Source: Mesotaenium endlicherianum
Taxonomy: Eukaryota > Streptophyta > Zygnematophyceae > Zygnematales > Mesotaeniaceae
Assembly: GCA_009602735.1 (NCBI GenBank)
Contig: WELA01012227.1
Span: forward strand, 163,418 to 227,417
DNA: 64,000 bases
Reading direction: 5' to 3'
The notes under the pieces are model-generated. The model saw only the letters and a program-made list of their open reading frames with translations, did no database searches and was not told the DNA's origin. Positions 21,613 through 34,200 of the stretch are shown here, in pieces. Position 1 is the stretch's first letter. Every line of letters starts with the position of its first letter. Position numbers and translations under genes: made by a program.

Positions 21613-24600
21613 ATGGGAACTTCACTTCTAGCTGCCACCGTTGGACCCACTGGAGGACTCTTTTGCTTGAACTCTGTTAGGAAAGATTCTGGGAAGATAC
21701 ATTGTTCTTACTTACAACCTTCGCGTCAGAGTAGCAATGTTATGGAAAGTCTCTGTAGAAAAAGGTTTAATAAGAAGCAGAGAGGGGCACAATGGGCGTA
21801 TAGGCCTCACTTAGAAAATGATATCTTTGGGAGAACAATTCAGGCAGAACCAGCGAAGGCGCTGAATCAGTCTGCGCCATCTGCGCCTAGCTTTGTAGCT
21901 AAGCTCGATGATGTGCCTCACCTTAGTCAGTGGTTGCCTGATCTGCCCGTGAGTATACTCCAGCTAAATTATAGGTGCTGGGTGCTATTTTTGCACCATG
22001 CTATAGATTTGAGACGAATATGGGTTGATGCTGCATCCTCTAAAAGTTTTGTGGTAAAATGGTAGAAGGACCAGGGGCTAAAGTTCAGCTTGAGCTGCAA
22101 TTTTGATTGTCGTAGGACGTTTCTATAATGGTTCCTAGCCCAGCCAGATTATATCTTTGTGATAAAGGACTGAAAAGCTGGGCGTCTTGTGTTCTCTGTT
22201 GTCCTGCACACCTTGTGTTCTTTGTTGTCCTGCAGTCTTATGAGAATCCCCTTCAAAGCAACCCTGCTTACGCCGGAGTCAAGTACTTACTCTTTCCATG
22301 CCACTAATTCCTTTCCGCTAAAGACACTCCCACTTTGCGGATTCGAAGCTCTTGATGCCAGGGCTGCTGGACCTGATAGCGTTAAGGTTACTTCACTGGT
22401 TGCAGGCATTACTTCGTTGAAGACGACGATGTGGTCTGCAAAGATGTAAGTTGGACTGACCAAGTTGCAGTTACAAAGGTCTGCAATTTCATGTGATGCA
22501 GAAGGTATACTTCTGGTTTTTGCAGCTGATGGACTAATACTTTCACTGATTTTCTGGTCAGATTGTGGTGAAGACATCCCTGACTAAGGATGCTACATAT
22601 TTTCGTCGAGCTGGCCCACGGAATAAGGTCTGCAATCTCTGGACTTCTATGTATTCTGCAGGCAATGGATAACAAGCATATACTAATGGGACAAGCATAT
22701 AGCCTCTTCTAGTCCCGCTTTTATGACTCATTTAAATCAAGTTTTTGCTGGAACCCTGCAGCAGCTTTGCTGAGAGGACCTGATTGAAAGCGATGTACTG
22801 TATTCTTAGCATGCCTTTACCTCTGAATGCGTACATAACTTCTTTGAAACAAGAGGAAGACTTTTTTTTTGAAATAGCAATGAGCACTTTTGTAGTGTTC
22901 TTTGATACAGTATGAAATCAATAGTCAATGGGGCATGCAGGGGCAATTCAATATGCAAAAGTAGATGCTGCGTTCAATCTAATTTTTTTTGTTTCAAAAG
23001 CTTCAGTTCCGTGACAGTTGGCGAGAGGAGCGATTAACGAGCAGATACTTTTGCAGGTTGTATATAGAGCAGATGAAGTTCGGGCAGCCATTGTGACCTG
23101 TGGCGGACTGTGCCCAGGGTTGAACACAGTCATCCGCGAGATTGTGTGTGGCCTATGGACACAGTACGGAGTGCATGACATTCTTGGCATTGATGTGAGT
23201 ATTTGTGCACTCCCTTGACGTTCAACACGCAGTTAGTGAAGTCCGTGACAGATCTGGCATCTCTCGGTCACAAAGATCACTCTTAAATATGTAGGAATGA
23301 TCACTTTGAGCCTTGAGGTAAATATGAAGCTGCATTTATACTTAGGCCTATGACAGTGGAAGCTGGAGGGTTACTGGAAGAAGTAAGAGCAAGCCAAAGG
23401 CATGCCGCTGAAGTAAGAGAGTAGTAAAAGTTAAGGAAATGTGTTCCCTGAAGACTTGAAGAGTCAGCTTTTAGTCTCCGCACATGGTGGTTTGCGTTCT
23501 CGGTTATGGAGAGTGCCTGTTACGGGTGTACTGTGACAGCTCTTCGTAATAGATAACGAAACCGCAACCGCAAACGCGTGTCTGATAGTATACTATGTAC
23601 AGGCAGTTGTTTGATTAAATATTTCCTATGAAGCACTAGTGTCTTGGTCCATTGAGACGGCCCCTCTGGTGGTGCCATCAAGCTGATCATTTGCAAGTTT
23701 TGCAAAGAAACCATGAAATTATATTGAGAGATGAACATGGATATTGTGCAACGTGCTCAACTTTTGGCCTAAGCATGGGCATGGTGCTTAGACTTGACAC
23801 AATTGCCCATGTTGCTTGAGTGCATCTCAGGGTGGATATCGAGGATTCTATGCGCGCAACACTGTGGCTCTGAACCCCAAGATGGTGAATGACATTCACA
23901 AGAGAGGGGGCACTGTCCTTGGCACTTCCAGGGGTGGTCATGACACTGCCAAGATTGTCGACTCCATTGTAGACAGGGGTATAAATCAGGTTGGCTTCTC
24001 GACGTCTTACATTCTAAGTGTTCTTTTGTAAGTTTGCTGCCTTCAAGCAATAAAATTAGTGCGCCACTCAGGCGTTACTGACAAGTGCATGGTAGCTTCA
24101 TCATGAAGCACATCATTGGTTGCTGTTGGAAGGGAGGTCTCTAGGTCAGCTGCATCCATTACAGCTCCTTTCTCTACATGTTTTCTGCCTCTTAAAAGCT
24201 TGGCCTGCACCACTCCTAGCAGAAACAAAGGTGCAATACACGTAGTGTTTAGCAGCACACTTACTATCTGTCATGAGCAAGCTGGGGACTACTAGCAGAA
24301 TAAGGGTGTGATGTTGGGGTGGCCTGCTAATGGCTCTGATTCGCATGTAACTTCCCCTGCAGGTGTACATTATTGGCGGGGACGGCACACAAAGAGGCGC
24401 TCTGGTCATTCACAAGGTGTGTACTCACCTGCTGCTTGCATTTGCAGGCATGCAGCACAATGATTTGTTCAAAATAAGCAGGGGACTAACTTGGAAAGGA
24501 AGAAAACTTAATTGTTATTATTTACGGAGGTCGCAGATCTCAAAAGGTAACCCTGTGGGTAATTGCAGGTTCCCGCGGGGTTTTGGAGGTGGCGGGTTTA

Positions 24601-27600
24601 GCACGTTACAAGGTTCATAATCATGATGAGAAAGAAGAGTGGGGTGCTGGGCTTCCTGTGATACTGTGAATAACAATGCCAAGTGCCAGCAGAGGTGTTG
24701 ATGTCCTGCCAAACGCTGACCTGTGTAGGGCATTCAGAGGCATGTATATACATAACTACCACTTGCATGGCGGCCAGAAGACGCACTCTCTTCTCGTCCC
24801 CCTTGGCATGCTGGCCTCCCCATGCTTGCAGCCTACCCCTGCTCAAATGCGGTGAGCATCTGATTGACATTGTGTGACACAGGAACTGAAAGCAAGGGGA
24901 CTGAAGGTGGCTGTTGCGGGTATACCGAAGACGATTGACAACGACATTGCGGTAAGCTTTGGTTGCTCATGCTACTGTTTTCCTTTTCTATCACTTATGT
25001 GTATCAAGTGCTACGTTGTAGACCTTGGAACTAGAAGTCAGCGGAGCTGCCTCATGCAAGCAGCACGCGAAGATGCTGGCAAATATGTGCGCCTCCCCCC
25101 GCCCTCCCTCTCCCCTTCCCCCCTTCTTACCTGTCCGTGGACTCCACCATGGGGAACACACGTGAATTGAGGGGTAAGATATAAGTTGTCACTATATCAG
25201 CTCGGTGTGGCACTAAGTACACGGGGGTTGAGAACGCAGTCTTCAAAGGAAGCGTCCTGTTTCAAACAAGTGCTTGAGGAACGACTCGTGTCCGGCCACC
25301 ATTGTAACATTGCGTTTTTATGGACGCTGGTAAGGCTCTTATGTACCCTACCGCTGAATCAGTCCTGCCGCTACGTGGGGTCATTTTGTGTCTCTGTAAA
25401 ACCCTTGAGGCTACTGTGGCCATAAAGTGTGGCTCTTTGTGATGTTCCTGGAGGTCCTGACTCGCGCTTTTGTATGCTCTCTAAGTATGTCCTGAACGCT
25501 CTTGGTAAAAGTTTCTGGGCTGGGACGCTTGCAGGTGATCGACAAGTCGTTCGGATTTGATACAGCTGTAGAGGAGGCCCAGCGAGCCATCAACGCCGCC
25601 CATGTGGAAGCAGAGAGCGTTCATAATGGCATTGGCCTTGTGAAGCTCATGGGCCGATACAGTGGTGAGTATATTGCTCACGCACAAACACATGCACACT
25701 CACACACACACAGAAAGCAGAGCGTTACCTCTTCTCCCTAAAGGCGACAAGCACAACTGTGGCACCAGACATTCTCGCATCACCCCGGTCCGTTTCAGGT
25801 CCTTGTGATCTTGGGGGCTCAGTCCCTGGTGTGGCATGCACGGATTGAAACAGGCATAGCAGCTGAAGCTCTCGTTTTGATTGAGTCTGAGAAACAACAT
25901 GCGGTGGCTGGACGCAGGTTATATTGCCCTGCATGCCACGCTGGCCAGCCGAGATGTGGTATGTATGTTCGCCTCAGACTCCTGTACCTGTTAGTCTCCC
26001 ATCACAAGTTGTACACCTTGAGCTAACTGCATGTAGGACAAGTGTCGTCCGATGGCGCGTACTGCGACATTCGAGGTGTACGCGGTCGAGCGTGTCATAG
26101 CGGCGCGTTGTATGTTCTGGCTATCTGCTCAGCCAAATGACTTGTCCCATAGACGGCTAATGCCCTGTATTCCACCATAATTATCAGTATCGGGGGATAA
26201 GGGTTGCGAAGTGGAAGTAGAGCCGCTGCACTAACTGCTTGGCTCCTATGGCGCGTCTGCTCCTCTTCTCCTCCGCTTGTCTCGGGCGTCTGCACACCTG
26301 CTCCATATTCCATAAAATGGCGATCTCATGCCCCTGAGACGTCTTTTCTCAGGACCTGTGCTTAATTCCGGAAGTCCCCTTCTACACGGAGGGAGAGGGG
26401 GGCCTCTTTGAGTTTGTACGCAAGAGGCTGCGCGAGAATGGTCACATGGTGATCATCCTGGCAGAAGGGGCTGGCCAGGAGCTCATAGCCCAGGGCCTGG
26501 ACCGTTCGCAGCTCTCCAAAGATGCCTCTGGCAACCCCCTGCTGCTCGACGTGGGCCTCTGGATGTCCCAGCAGTTGCGGGTAAGGTTGCCAATCGCGAC
26601 TTCTAGGAGGAGCTCTGCGTGTCCTTGAAGATGGAGGTGTGCACGTGTGCGTGCTCTTTGTGTCTGCTGTCTGCCGTTTGCTTGCGGGACGTCTTCTGCT
26701 CTTTGTTTTCCTTTCCTTGTTGGGGGGGATGGTACTGCTTGTGGCCCTTGAGCATGGCATGCCTTTTGGGTTGTGGTGGGGACCCTCCTTTGTCCAGAGA
26801 CAGTTTCTGTGCTATCCGCGCACCAGATAGTGCTTCTTGATGGTACAGCAATAGCATGTTAACAAGGCTATGTGTGGGCAAAGTATATTAAACTCTCAGA
26901 TGCTTTGGCTTAAGGCTGTAGATTTGCCTTGCAACCACACCTCAATGAAGCTTGTTTCAGATTGTGTTGGTGCTTATTTCAAGCATTCAGAAGAAACAGA
27001 AGAGGATTGACTTGTTCACATCGTTGGCAACAGCTGGTCTAGGCCTGTTGCAGAAAGGGTCTGCGTTCTGTCAATTGCTGTTCTCATCTGCGTCCATGCA
27101 ATCCATGATTCTTTGGGCTCAAGGGCCAACTCCTCGACAGACCAGAACGACAAAGTGAAGGAGATATTTGGTCACTATTGGCCTTGGCAGAGGGGGAAAA
27201 TGGGTGGCCCGTTCCATTTTTGGTCATCAGTGCTGCTGTCGATTGCTGGCAACTGACAAGGGAGGTTGTTGTTGGGTCCCCCAGAACCACTTTCAAGGTG
27301 CAGATGCTGTCAACTTGAAGTACATCGGTAAGCATTTTCATTACCCTGCACTATCTCGTCGGCAAATGGTACAGCTGATGCGAAGCGTGCATTAAGATTG
27401 GCAAACATCAGACCATGTCATTGAAGTTAAAATCGGTGTCACGTTTGTGACTGGCGGAGGATGAGCACAGTCTCATCCAACAGAAAAATATGCTAGCCAT
27501 TTTTGCCATTGGATCACTGCTTGTATGTGTCTCTGGTTGTTAAGGAGCAATGGTGCAAAGGAGGCCCTTGATCATGTGTTCAAATGTGTGTTGTAGTTTT

Positions 27601-28491
27601 TTTCATGCTTGTTTTCCTGGAGCACTTCTCCTCAGTCGTCTTATCTGTTACCAACCGTCTCAACTTGCTGTGTACTGCGACATGGACAGCTGCCTTTGTG
27701 GTGTGTTCTTGTATCTCTGATACGCACACGTTTGCCGGGCCTTGATGCACAGATCCGACGTACATGATCCGCGCAATCCCAAGTAATGCCTCGGACAACA
27801 TCTACTGCACCCTTCTTGCCCACAGTGCCATACACGGCGCAATGGCCGGCTACACTGGCTTCACCTGTGCTCCTGTCAACAATCGACACGCTTACATCCC
27901 GATCGAGGTAAGTGGCATCTGTTCCTGATTCTGTGTGCATGATGTTGCAGACTCTATTAAGGACCACGAGAAAAGCCACCTGAAGCTGTTCAATCATTTG
28001 AGATTTGCATGATGTGGCGGTGTGCTTGGCCAGTGCATGAAAGAAAAGCAGCTTCCGCACCAGGAAGGAGGCTGTTGTTCCTGTTTTGCTACTTCTTAAT
28101 TTATTTTTCATTCGCATGTGAGGGAGCATAACGTTTCGTTCCTGGATATTTATACCTTAACTTTTAAATGGTTTGTGTTTTGGCTCATCCTTCGAATGAT
28201 GTGCAGCGTGTCACGGAGCAGACAAACAAGGTGAATGTAAGCGACCGCATGTGGGCTCGCTTGCTATCCTCCACTCAGCAGCCCAGCTTTGTGAGGTACG
28301 ACGAGGTCATGGAGCAGAGCAAGATTGCTGAAACAGCACCCAGCTTGAAATATGAAAGCCCACAAGGCACTAAGAAGCAACCATCGTCTCTTCTTGAGAC
28401 TCCTTCTAACGGTGTCGGTTTTGCCGCTCGGAAAGAGGAAGAATTGCTCAAGAAGGGGCTTGCAAAAGGAGACATTCCTGTTTCGCAATAA
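21613..28491 (+). CDS. PFK: ATP-dependent 6-phosphofructokinase, plant type, probably plastidic
   Basis: It phosphorylates fructose 6-phosphate to fructose 1,6-bisphosphate. Fourteen exons, all with GT-AG borders and consistent phase: 21,613-21,948; 22,236-22,282; 22,406-22,445; 22,562-22,627; 23,057-23,194; 23,831-23,989; 24,363-24,416; 24,883-24,951; 25,535-25,664; 25,918-25,958; 26,353-26,580; 27,285-27,327; 27,753-27,907; 28,207-28,491, giving 596 residues. The first 90 or so residues are Ser/Arg/Lys-rich and poor in acids, fitting a chloroplast transit peptide, then [12 protein letters not shown] begins the conserved plant region. Key motifs: CGGLCPGLN (ATP site), IIGGDGTQ with Gly where PPi-dependent enzymes have Asp, PKTIDNDI with the catalytic Asp, MGRYSG and AEGAGQE (sugar phosphate site), [16 protein letters not shown]. 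Exons 2-4 (47, 40 and 66 bp) are short but match plant enzymes in sequence and phase. The last 55 residues are a non-conserved Lys-rich tail. No break was seen. Confidence 0.95.
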
Positions 28492-29769
28492 GAGGTTGGA
28501 GATATTTTGGAAACCGTGTACAAATCACATGTAGGCATTGTGCACAGTAGTCCTGTGCCGGATTAATAATATAGTGTTCTCGTATATTGGCCTGCAAACA
28601 AGGTTCTGCCGGCTTTTGCAAATACTTAAAAAAACAATGGTTGTCGATGGTGATAAATTCTGAAAAGCTAGCGACACGTAGAAAGTACAATTTACTTTAG
28701 GTTACTTGTGGCAAAAACATGAAGTAAATATTGACCAAAGCAAACAACCTTTTAGTGTTTTCCACACTTTTTTTGGACGAAGAGTTTAATTGTATCATGT
28801 GCCAAGCATAAAAACTCTTTTCTTTAGTGGAGGTATTATGCTATGCACTTATTAGCTTGTAGCCTAAGCAATAAAAAGTTAATGCATTTCGCTCAAGTGT
28901 TGCACGTAAAGAGTAAGTTGCCGTAAAAGAGCTATAGGAGACTTTTATTAATTCTTGAATTGAAGTCTGATTGGTGAAAAGTTATGGAGCTATTGCTCTC
29001 TTGCATGCACATGATGTTGCGTGGTCGAAAACATGATCCAATCTACCAAGAAGTCATGCCAACCTTCTCGTAATTGTCTCTCAAAATGACTAGCTAGTTG
29101 ATCCTACTAGCTCCTTTTTTAATTATTTACGGCGTCACTCCAAGGGCTTGTGACAAGCATAGGCCTGCTGATTCGTATCATGCATCTGAAGGGGCCAGTT
29201 GGGCATATTTGTTTTGCTTGTGCGGATAAGTTCAATTTTGCCGGATTTTGGTGGCTTGTATGACACGGTTGAACTATCCACTGGGAAAGATCAAAGGTAT
29301 AGGTTTCCTGCAATGTTGCCAAACGCGTATGTTAATACTAGTTCACAAATAGTACGCCAAAACATCAATTATTGCAATCTTTGGCGCCATCTTCAGGATC
29401 CATTTTGCAAAAAAATGATCAACATAATTCTGCTGGGCATGTTCAACGTCAAGCGAAAAAAAAATGAAGCAAAGATCTTAACAAACCAACTTTAGAGTCT
29501 AGCCAAACAAATCAATATTTTGGGAGAAGTTGCAATGGTTACCGGTTAATCTCCAAAGGTGGCAAGCATGGATTAAGATATATATCTTGGGGTCAAAAAG
29601 CACCAGTCAAGAATAGCTGCCATTGGGTCCAATTGGGCTTATTAAAAGAAAATCGAGGAAAGCGAGGGCAACATTAATCTTTTACGGAGATTTACTATTC
29701 TATGAATGAACTTTGCTAGAGTAATTAAAGCCGCAGTCTCAGTAAATTCACTTCGATCTAGAAAGCTCT
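28492..29769. other. 3' flank of the phosphofructokinase gene, no gene recognised
   Basis: AT-rich, without convincing coding or structured RNA signal. Several short open frames appear to be chance. Confidence 0.5.
28870..28875 (+). terminator. Possible polyadenylation signal of the phosphofructokinase gene
   Basis: AATAAA lies about 380 bases after the stop. No TGTAA is seen in this interval. A hexamer in AT-rich sequence is weak evidence. Confidence 0.25.
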
Positions 29770-30190
29770 ATGGCAGGTGACCTGGACACAAAGACAACAG
29801 GCCTTCCTTCTTCCGCTTCAGCGGTAGGCCGGACACCTTGTGATCTGGACGACACTATCTCTGAGTTTGAAGTTGCCTTCAAGAATGCGAAGCTCAAGAT
29901 CCCAACACTCACCAAGCGCCAAAGTGTTTGGCTCGCTGATGCGCTACCTTCTTCACGAGGCCCAAGACACGTACCGTGAGAAACCTGCGGAACATTCTGA
30001 GGAGGGAGTTTCAATCTAATACTGACGATGAAGTGCACGAGCTTCATCACTTCTACCGCCGCAAGTGAGAGACGATCCCCATGATGTACCGTTGCTTGGC
30101 CGGTCGCATTCGGCGACGTGTTGCACGTGCCGCAATCAGCCACGCTGCGGATCGTGACAAGAACGCTTCACGCTGGAGCTATTGGTGCCC
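29770..30190 (+). mobile_element. Gag fragment of an LTR retrotransposon (fossil)
   Basis: The block around AKLKIPTLTKRQ and the later segment encoding an HHFYRRK-like string are clearly related to the gag-like region at 36.15-36.46 kb (AKLKTPTLTKRQ, LHRFHRRKDETI). It is an old, short, broken remnant with several interruptions and no LTRs seen. The K-x-E-T...M...RL pattern suggests the gag type of the methyltransferase-carrying elements A and E. Confidence 0.6.
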
Positions 30191-30785
30191 ACAAGGACAG
30201 CGTCAACGCTGCAATAGCTCAGACGCGCCCCACTCTAAAACTTGTCAACAGCAACAAAGAGCACCTTTTGACATTAAAAAGTGGCAGTCCTCAAGCCTGC
30301 GCAACCGTGCCAATTGTCGTTGTGCCCGTCCTCTTCGGCGAGTGAAAAACAGCCATCGAGCACATAAAATGGAGACCTCTGCTTTGATTTACAACTTATT
30401 AGAAGTCGCAAATGTCTAATTGCCTTTACACTCTGAAATTGGTGCGAGTTGTGCATGGGGAAAATTATTCCTGTTGGCCATCTACGCCCAGGTTGTGGAC
30501 CAGTTCTCTATGCCTTTGTGGGCCAAAGCGTAGACAAAAAGGCGTGGAACTGGAAAGTGGAAAGTCCACGCTTCAGAGCGTAAATGTGGTCAAAAGAAAA
30601 GCTCTATGGCCCAAAACGTAGAAGAAACGTAGAAATGTGTTCTGCGAAAGGATAGTGATATGTACACATATATCGACCGTACAGAAAGATAGTCATCAAG
30701 TACATTAACCAATAGGAACGTGCGCAGATGGCAGAGAATTTTCCACATAATGACAAACGATACTTAAACAACTTTACATCGGAAT
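30191..30785. other. Non-coding stretch between gag fragment and element C
   Basis: No recognisable feature. It may include unrecognisable remains of the gag fragment's parent element. Confidence 0.4.
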
Positions 30786-31269
30786 TGTAGTGAAACAGAT
30801 AGATAAAGTACTTAGTAAAACACAATACTTTATCTATTCAAGACAAGGATCTTTGAATACAAGTAGTAGATTCTTGAAAGAGAGATGGCTTCTTGAAAGG
30901 TAATATATTTCTGGAATTTGGCAAGTACAAGAGTGATTCTCGAATACCTTTCTATGTTCTAGCTCTTGTTTATATACTTGCTACATAAGTTATTTCTAGG
31001 AAGGTGCATGTTGATGTGTTGGCACCCAACACATCCCAAAACGTGCCACCTCTTTCTAGAATAATTTACCCATGTTCTTTTGACCTAAATATGGCACATT
31101 TGGCTTTTGCCACATGGAGTTCTTCAAGGTCCTTCCTCTAACTTCAAAAATGCCTTAGAAGGTTCAAAAGACATGAACCAAGTCACTAGAGTATCTATTC
31201 GCACTTGGATCCACACTATACTACTTTAAGTATATTCAAAAGCATTAAAATAAAAGCAAAATCACTACA
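30786..31269 (-). repeat. 3' LTR of element C
   Basis: 484 bp bounded by TGTAGTG and CACTACA inverted ends, immediately next to the element's purine tract. It contains a TATATAAA-like box in the minus orientation (around 30,968-30,975) and an inverted pair AGATAAAGTA/TACTTTATCT near its outer end (30,800-30,836). No second copy was seen in the window. Confidence 0.65.
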
Positions 31270-34200
31270 TCACTCCCCCGACAGAAAAAGCGACGTCTCG
31301 ACGCGTGAAGTCAGGTCTTACACATGTGGAGCAGACTAGTCAACAAGTTCAAGTAAGGTGCCACGCTTGTGAATAGGAGTAGTCAAAGGTGCCAAGTCGG
31401 GTGCTACACATGTAAGGTAGACTAGGCAAGGCCGTGGGTGGTGTGACCGTATTGGCTAGCCTACTCCTTGATGATAAGGAAAATAGTACAAGTTGGACCA
31501 GAATCTGCCATGGATTCAAAAATTCATTGCGTCCACATAAATGCTCTAAATTAAAACGATCAAGTGCCACAAGGAGCGAGTCAAAGAACTCTACCAGGTC
31601 ACCAAATTTGAGAGCATTCTAAGTTCTGGAGTGTTGTTGAGAATTGAGAGAGTAGGCACTCGTCCAAATCTATCCAAAAACTTTTGAAAATCATAAGTCC
31701 TTCTATACTTCTTCAAATTTTGCAAAGTTAGTTTCTAAATGGGCGCACTAAAGACTTCTACCATATTCTTGATTTTCAGAAAATTCCAAGTTCAAGGGAG
31801 GGCACAATGTTAGAAGGCATATTCTGCCCTAATAATGCCAGCAGCCTGACCCCCTTGTGTTCAAAGAATTTTATCTCTCTAACCACAGCTTTAGATTGAG
31901 CAAACTTGGATTTTAAGGAACGACCTACTCATAGACTACAGCCAAGTAAATTTTCAGAATTTATTATGCAAAGGCCTATCACTAGTAGCAGTTCTAATCT
32001 TCTGCCCAAAAACTGCGAGAAGAGAAGAGTGTCTTATGTCAATGTTTCTTCTTTCTTGTTCTTGCAGGCTACCTCCAAGGGGTCTTCTGCTGCTTCTTGA
32101 TGGTGGCAAGCTGCCTCCCTGAAGTCTTTAGGCTTCTAGTAGAGAGACTTGGGGCTGGTCCAGGTTGGGGGTTGGCGGCATGGAAGCGTTTCAGCTTTCT
32201 CTGAATTTTGTCAAGGTAGTGCGCCGCCACCCAACTATTCTCCAAATCTGGATATCCTTTCCACTTGATCGAGTATTGTTGTTGTCTCCTGAAATTTCTC
32301 ATAGCCAATATGTCTTCCACTTCGTACTCCAAATGATCATCCACTATTGTCGGGACTGGTGGGGTTATCACTCGTCCTGGGAATTTGTTGTCGGGTTGCA
32401 CATATGGCTTGAAGAGGGAAGCGTGGAATACAGGGTCGATGTGCATAGTCTGGGGAATTTCTAGCTTGAAAGCAACGGGATTGACTTGCTGGATAATCGT
32501 GAAGGGTTCAAAATACTTGGGAGAGAACTTGTTGTCGGCAGGCCTGTTGTTCAAGGAAATATTCTTGGTTGATAGTAACACGTTGTCACCGAATCTGTAC
32601 GTAATTTCTCATCTGGACCTGTTTGCCACTCTTGCTTGAGCATCTTGCGCGTATTGTAGAGCTTCTTGGCTGCTGCAAGGGCTGCTCCAAAAAATCTGTT
32701 GCTGCGGGTACTTTATCATGGCCAGTCGTGAAGCTCAGTGGCGTGGTCGGATGGAAGCCATAGTTGAGGAAGAATGGGGACTCTTGGGTAGAGGCTTGCG
32801 TCGTGTTCTTGTAGGCAAACTCCCAGGGGGTCAAGTACATGTTCCAGTCTTGCTCTCGAGTAGACACATAGGTCTTTAGAGAGGTCTTTAGGGTACAATT
32901 CATACGCTCGGTTTGCCCATCTGATTGCGGGTGGTAGGCAGTGGACATATCTAGCGATGTACCCAAGTTCTTGAAGAGATTTTTCCAGAAATGGCTTGTG
33001 AATCTTGGAACTCTATCCGACACAGTTCTTGATGGTAGTCCATGGAGGCGGAAGATGTTGTCAAAGATGAGTCTTGCAAGTTGTGGTGCCGTAGCCTTAA
33101 TCGTTGTGGGAATAAAATAAGCCATCTTGGTAAGTCTGTCCACCATCGTAAGTATTGCATTATGGCCTCGAGGGGTCACAGGCAGGTCCACAATGAGGTT
33201 CATCGAGATGTCCGTCCATTGCCTTTCCGGGATTGGTAGTGGTTGAAGGAGTCCTCCCGCCTTTTGTGATGAGGGCTTAACTCTTTGGCATGTGTCACAG
33301 CTCTTGCATTATTCCTGGACTTGCTTAGACATGCCTGGCCAGCAATAAGTCCTGGCTAGAACGCCCGTGGTCTTGAGGATCCCAAAGTGTCCTCCAAGAG
33401 GGTTGTTGTGTGCTTCTCGTAGAAGCAAGAGCCGGAGGTCTAAGTCATTAGGAACACATCTCTGGCCTGTGTCTTGCCTCACCCAATAATTGCCTTATTG
33501 CTTCTTGTACGGGTCCAAGGCCGCTTCTCCGTTCTTGTAGTAAGGTTCTCTTTCATAGGCGGCTGAAAATCTTGCCTCCAAATCCGTATGCAAGGTTGTC
33601 ATAACCGAGTTCACTTGTAGTCTTGAGAGGGGGTCGGCTGGATTTTTCTTCCAGGGTTGGTACTGAATCTCGATGATGTATTGTTGCAAGTACCCACTCC
33701 ATCTTGCTTGTCTCCTTGAGAGATACGGCTGCGTCTGGAGGTGCTTCAACGCCTCGTGGTCCGTAGTGACCAGCACCTTGCGTTCTTCAACGTAGCAGCG
33801 CCAAACCTTCAAGGCATGTACAATTGCCAACGCCTCTCACTCCATGGTTGTATACTTTTGCACGGCTGGATTTAGCTTCCTTGACTCGCAGGCAATGGGC
33901 TGCAGTCCCTTGCCTTGGTCTTGGAGCAGGATTGCTCTAATTGCATAGGAAGATGCATTGGTGATGACGTGGAATGGCCAATCTGGGTTTGGACTTGGGA
34001 GTGTGAGCACCAGGGATGTCGTCAATCTTTGCTTCAGTTGTTAGAATGCTTCCTCCTCTTTCTTGGTCCAAACGTATGGCTTGTCCTTCTTGAGTAGATC
34101 CGTGAGGGGGGCGGCATATTAGTCCTGGAGGAATATTAAAAACATCATTGTAGTAAGCAACAATTTTTGCCGTAGTAGGGTGCTCCGGAGGGCTTACCTT

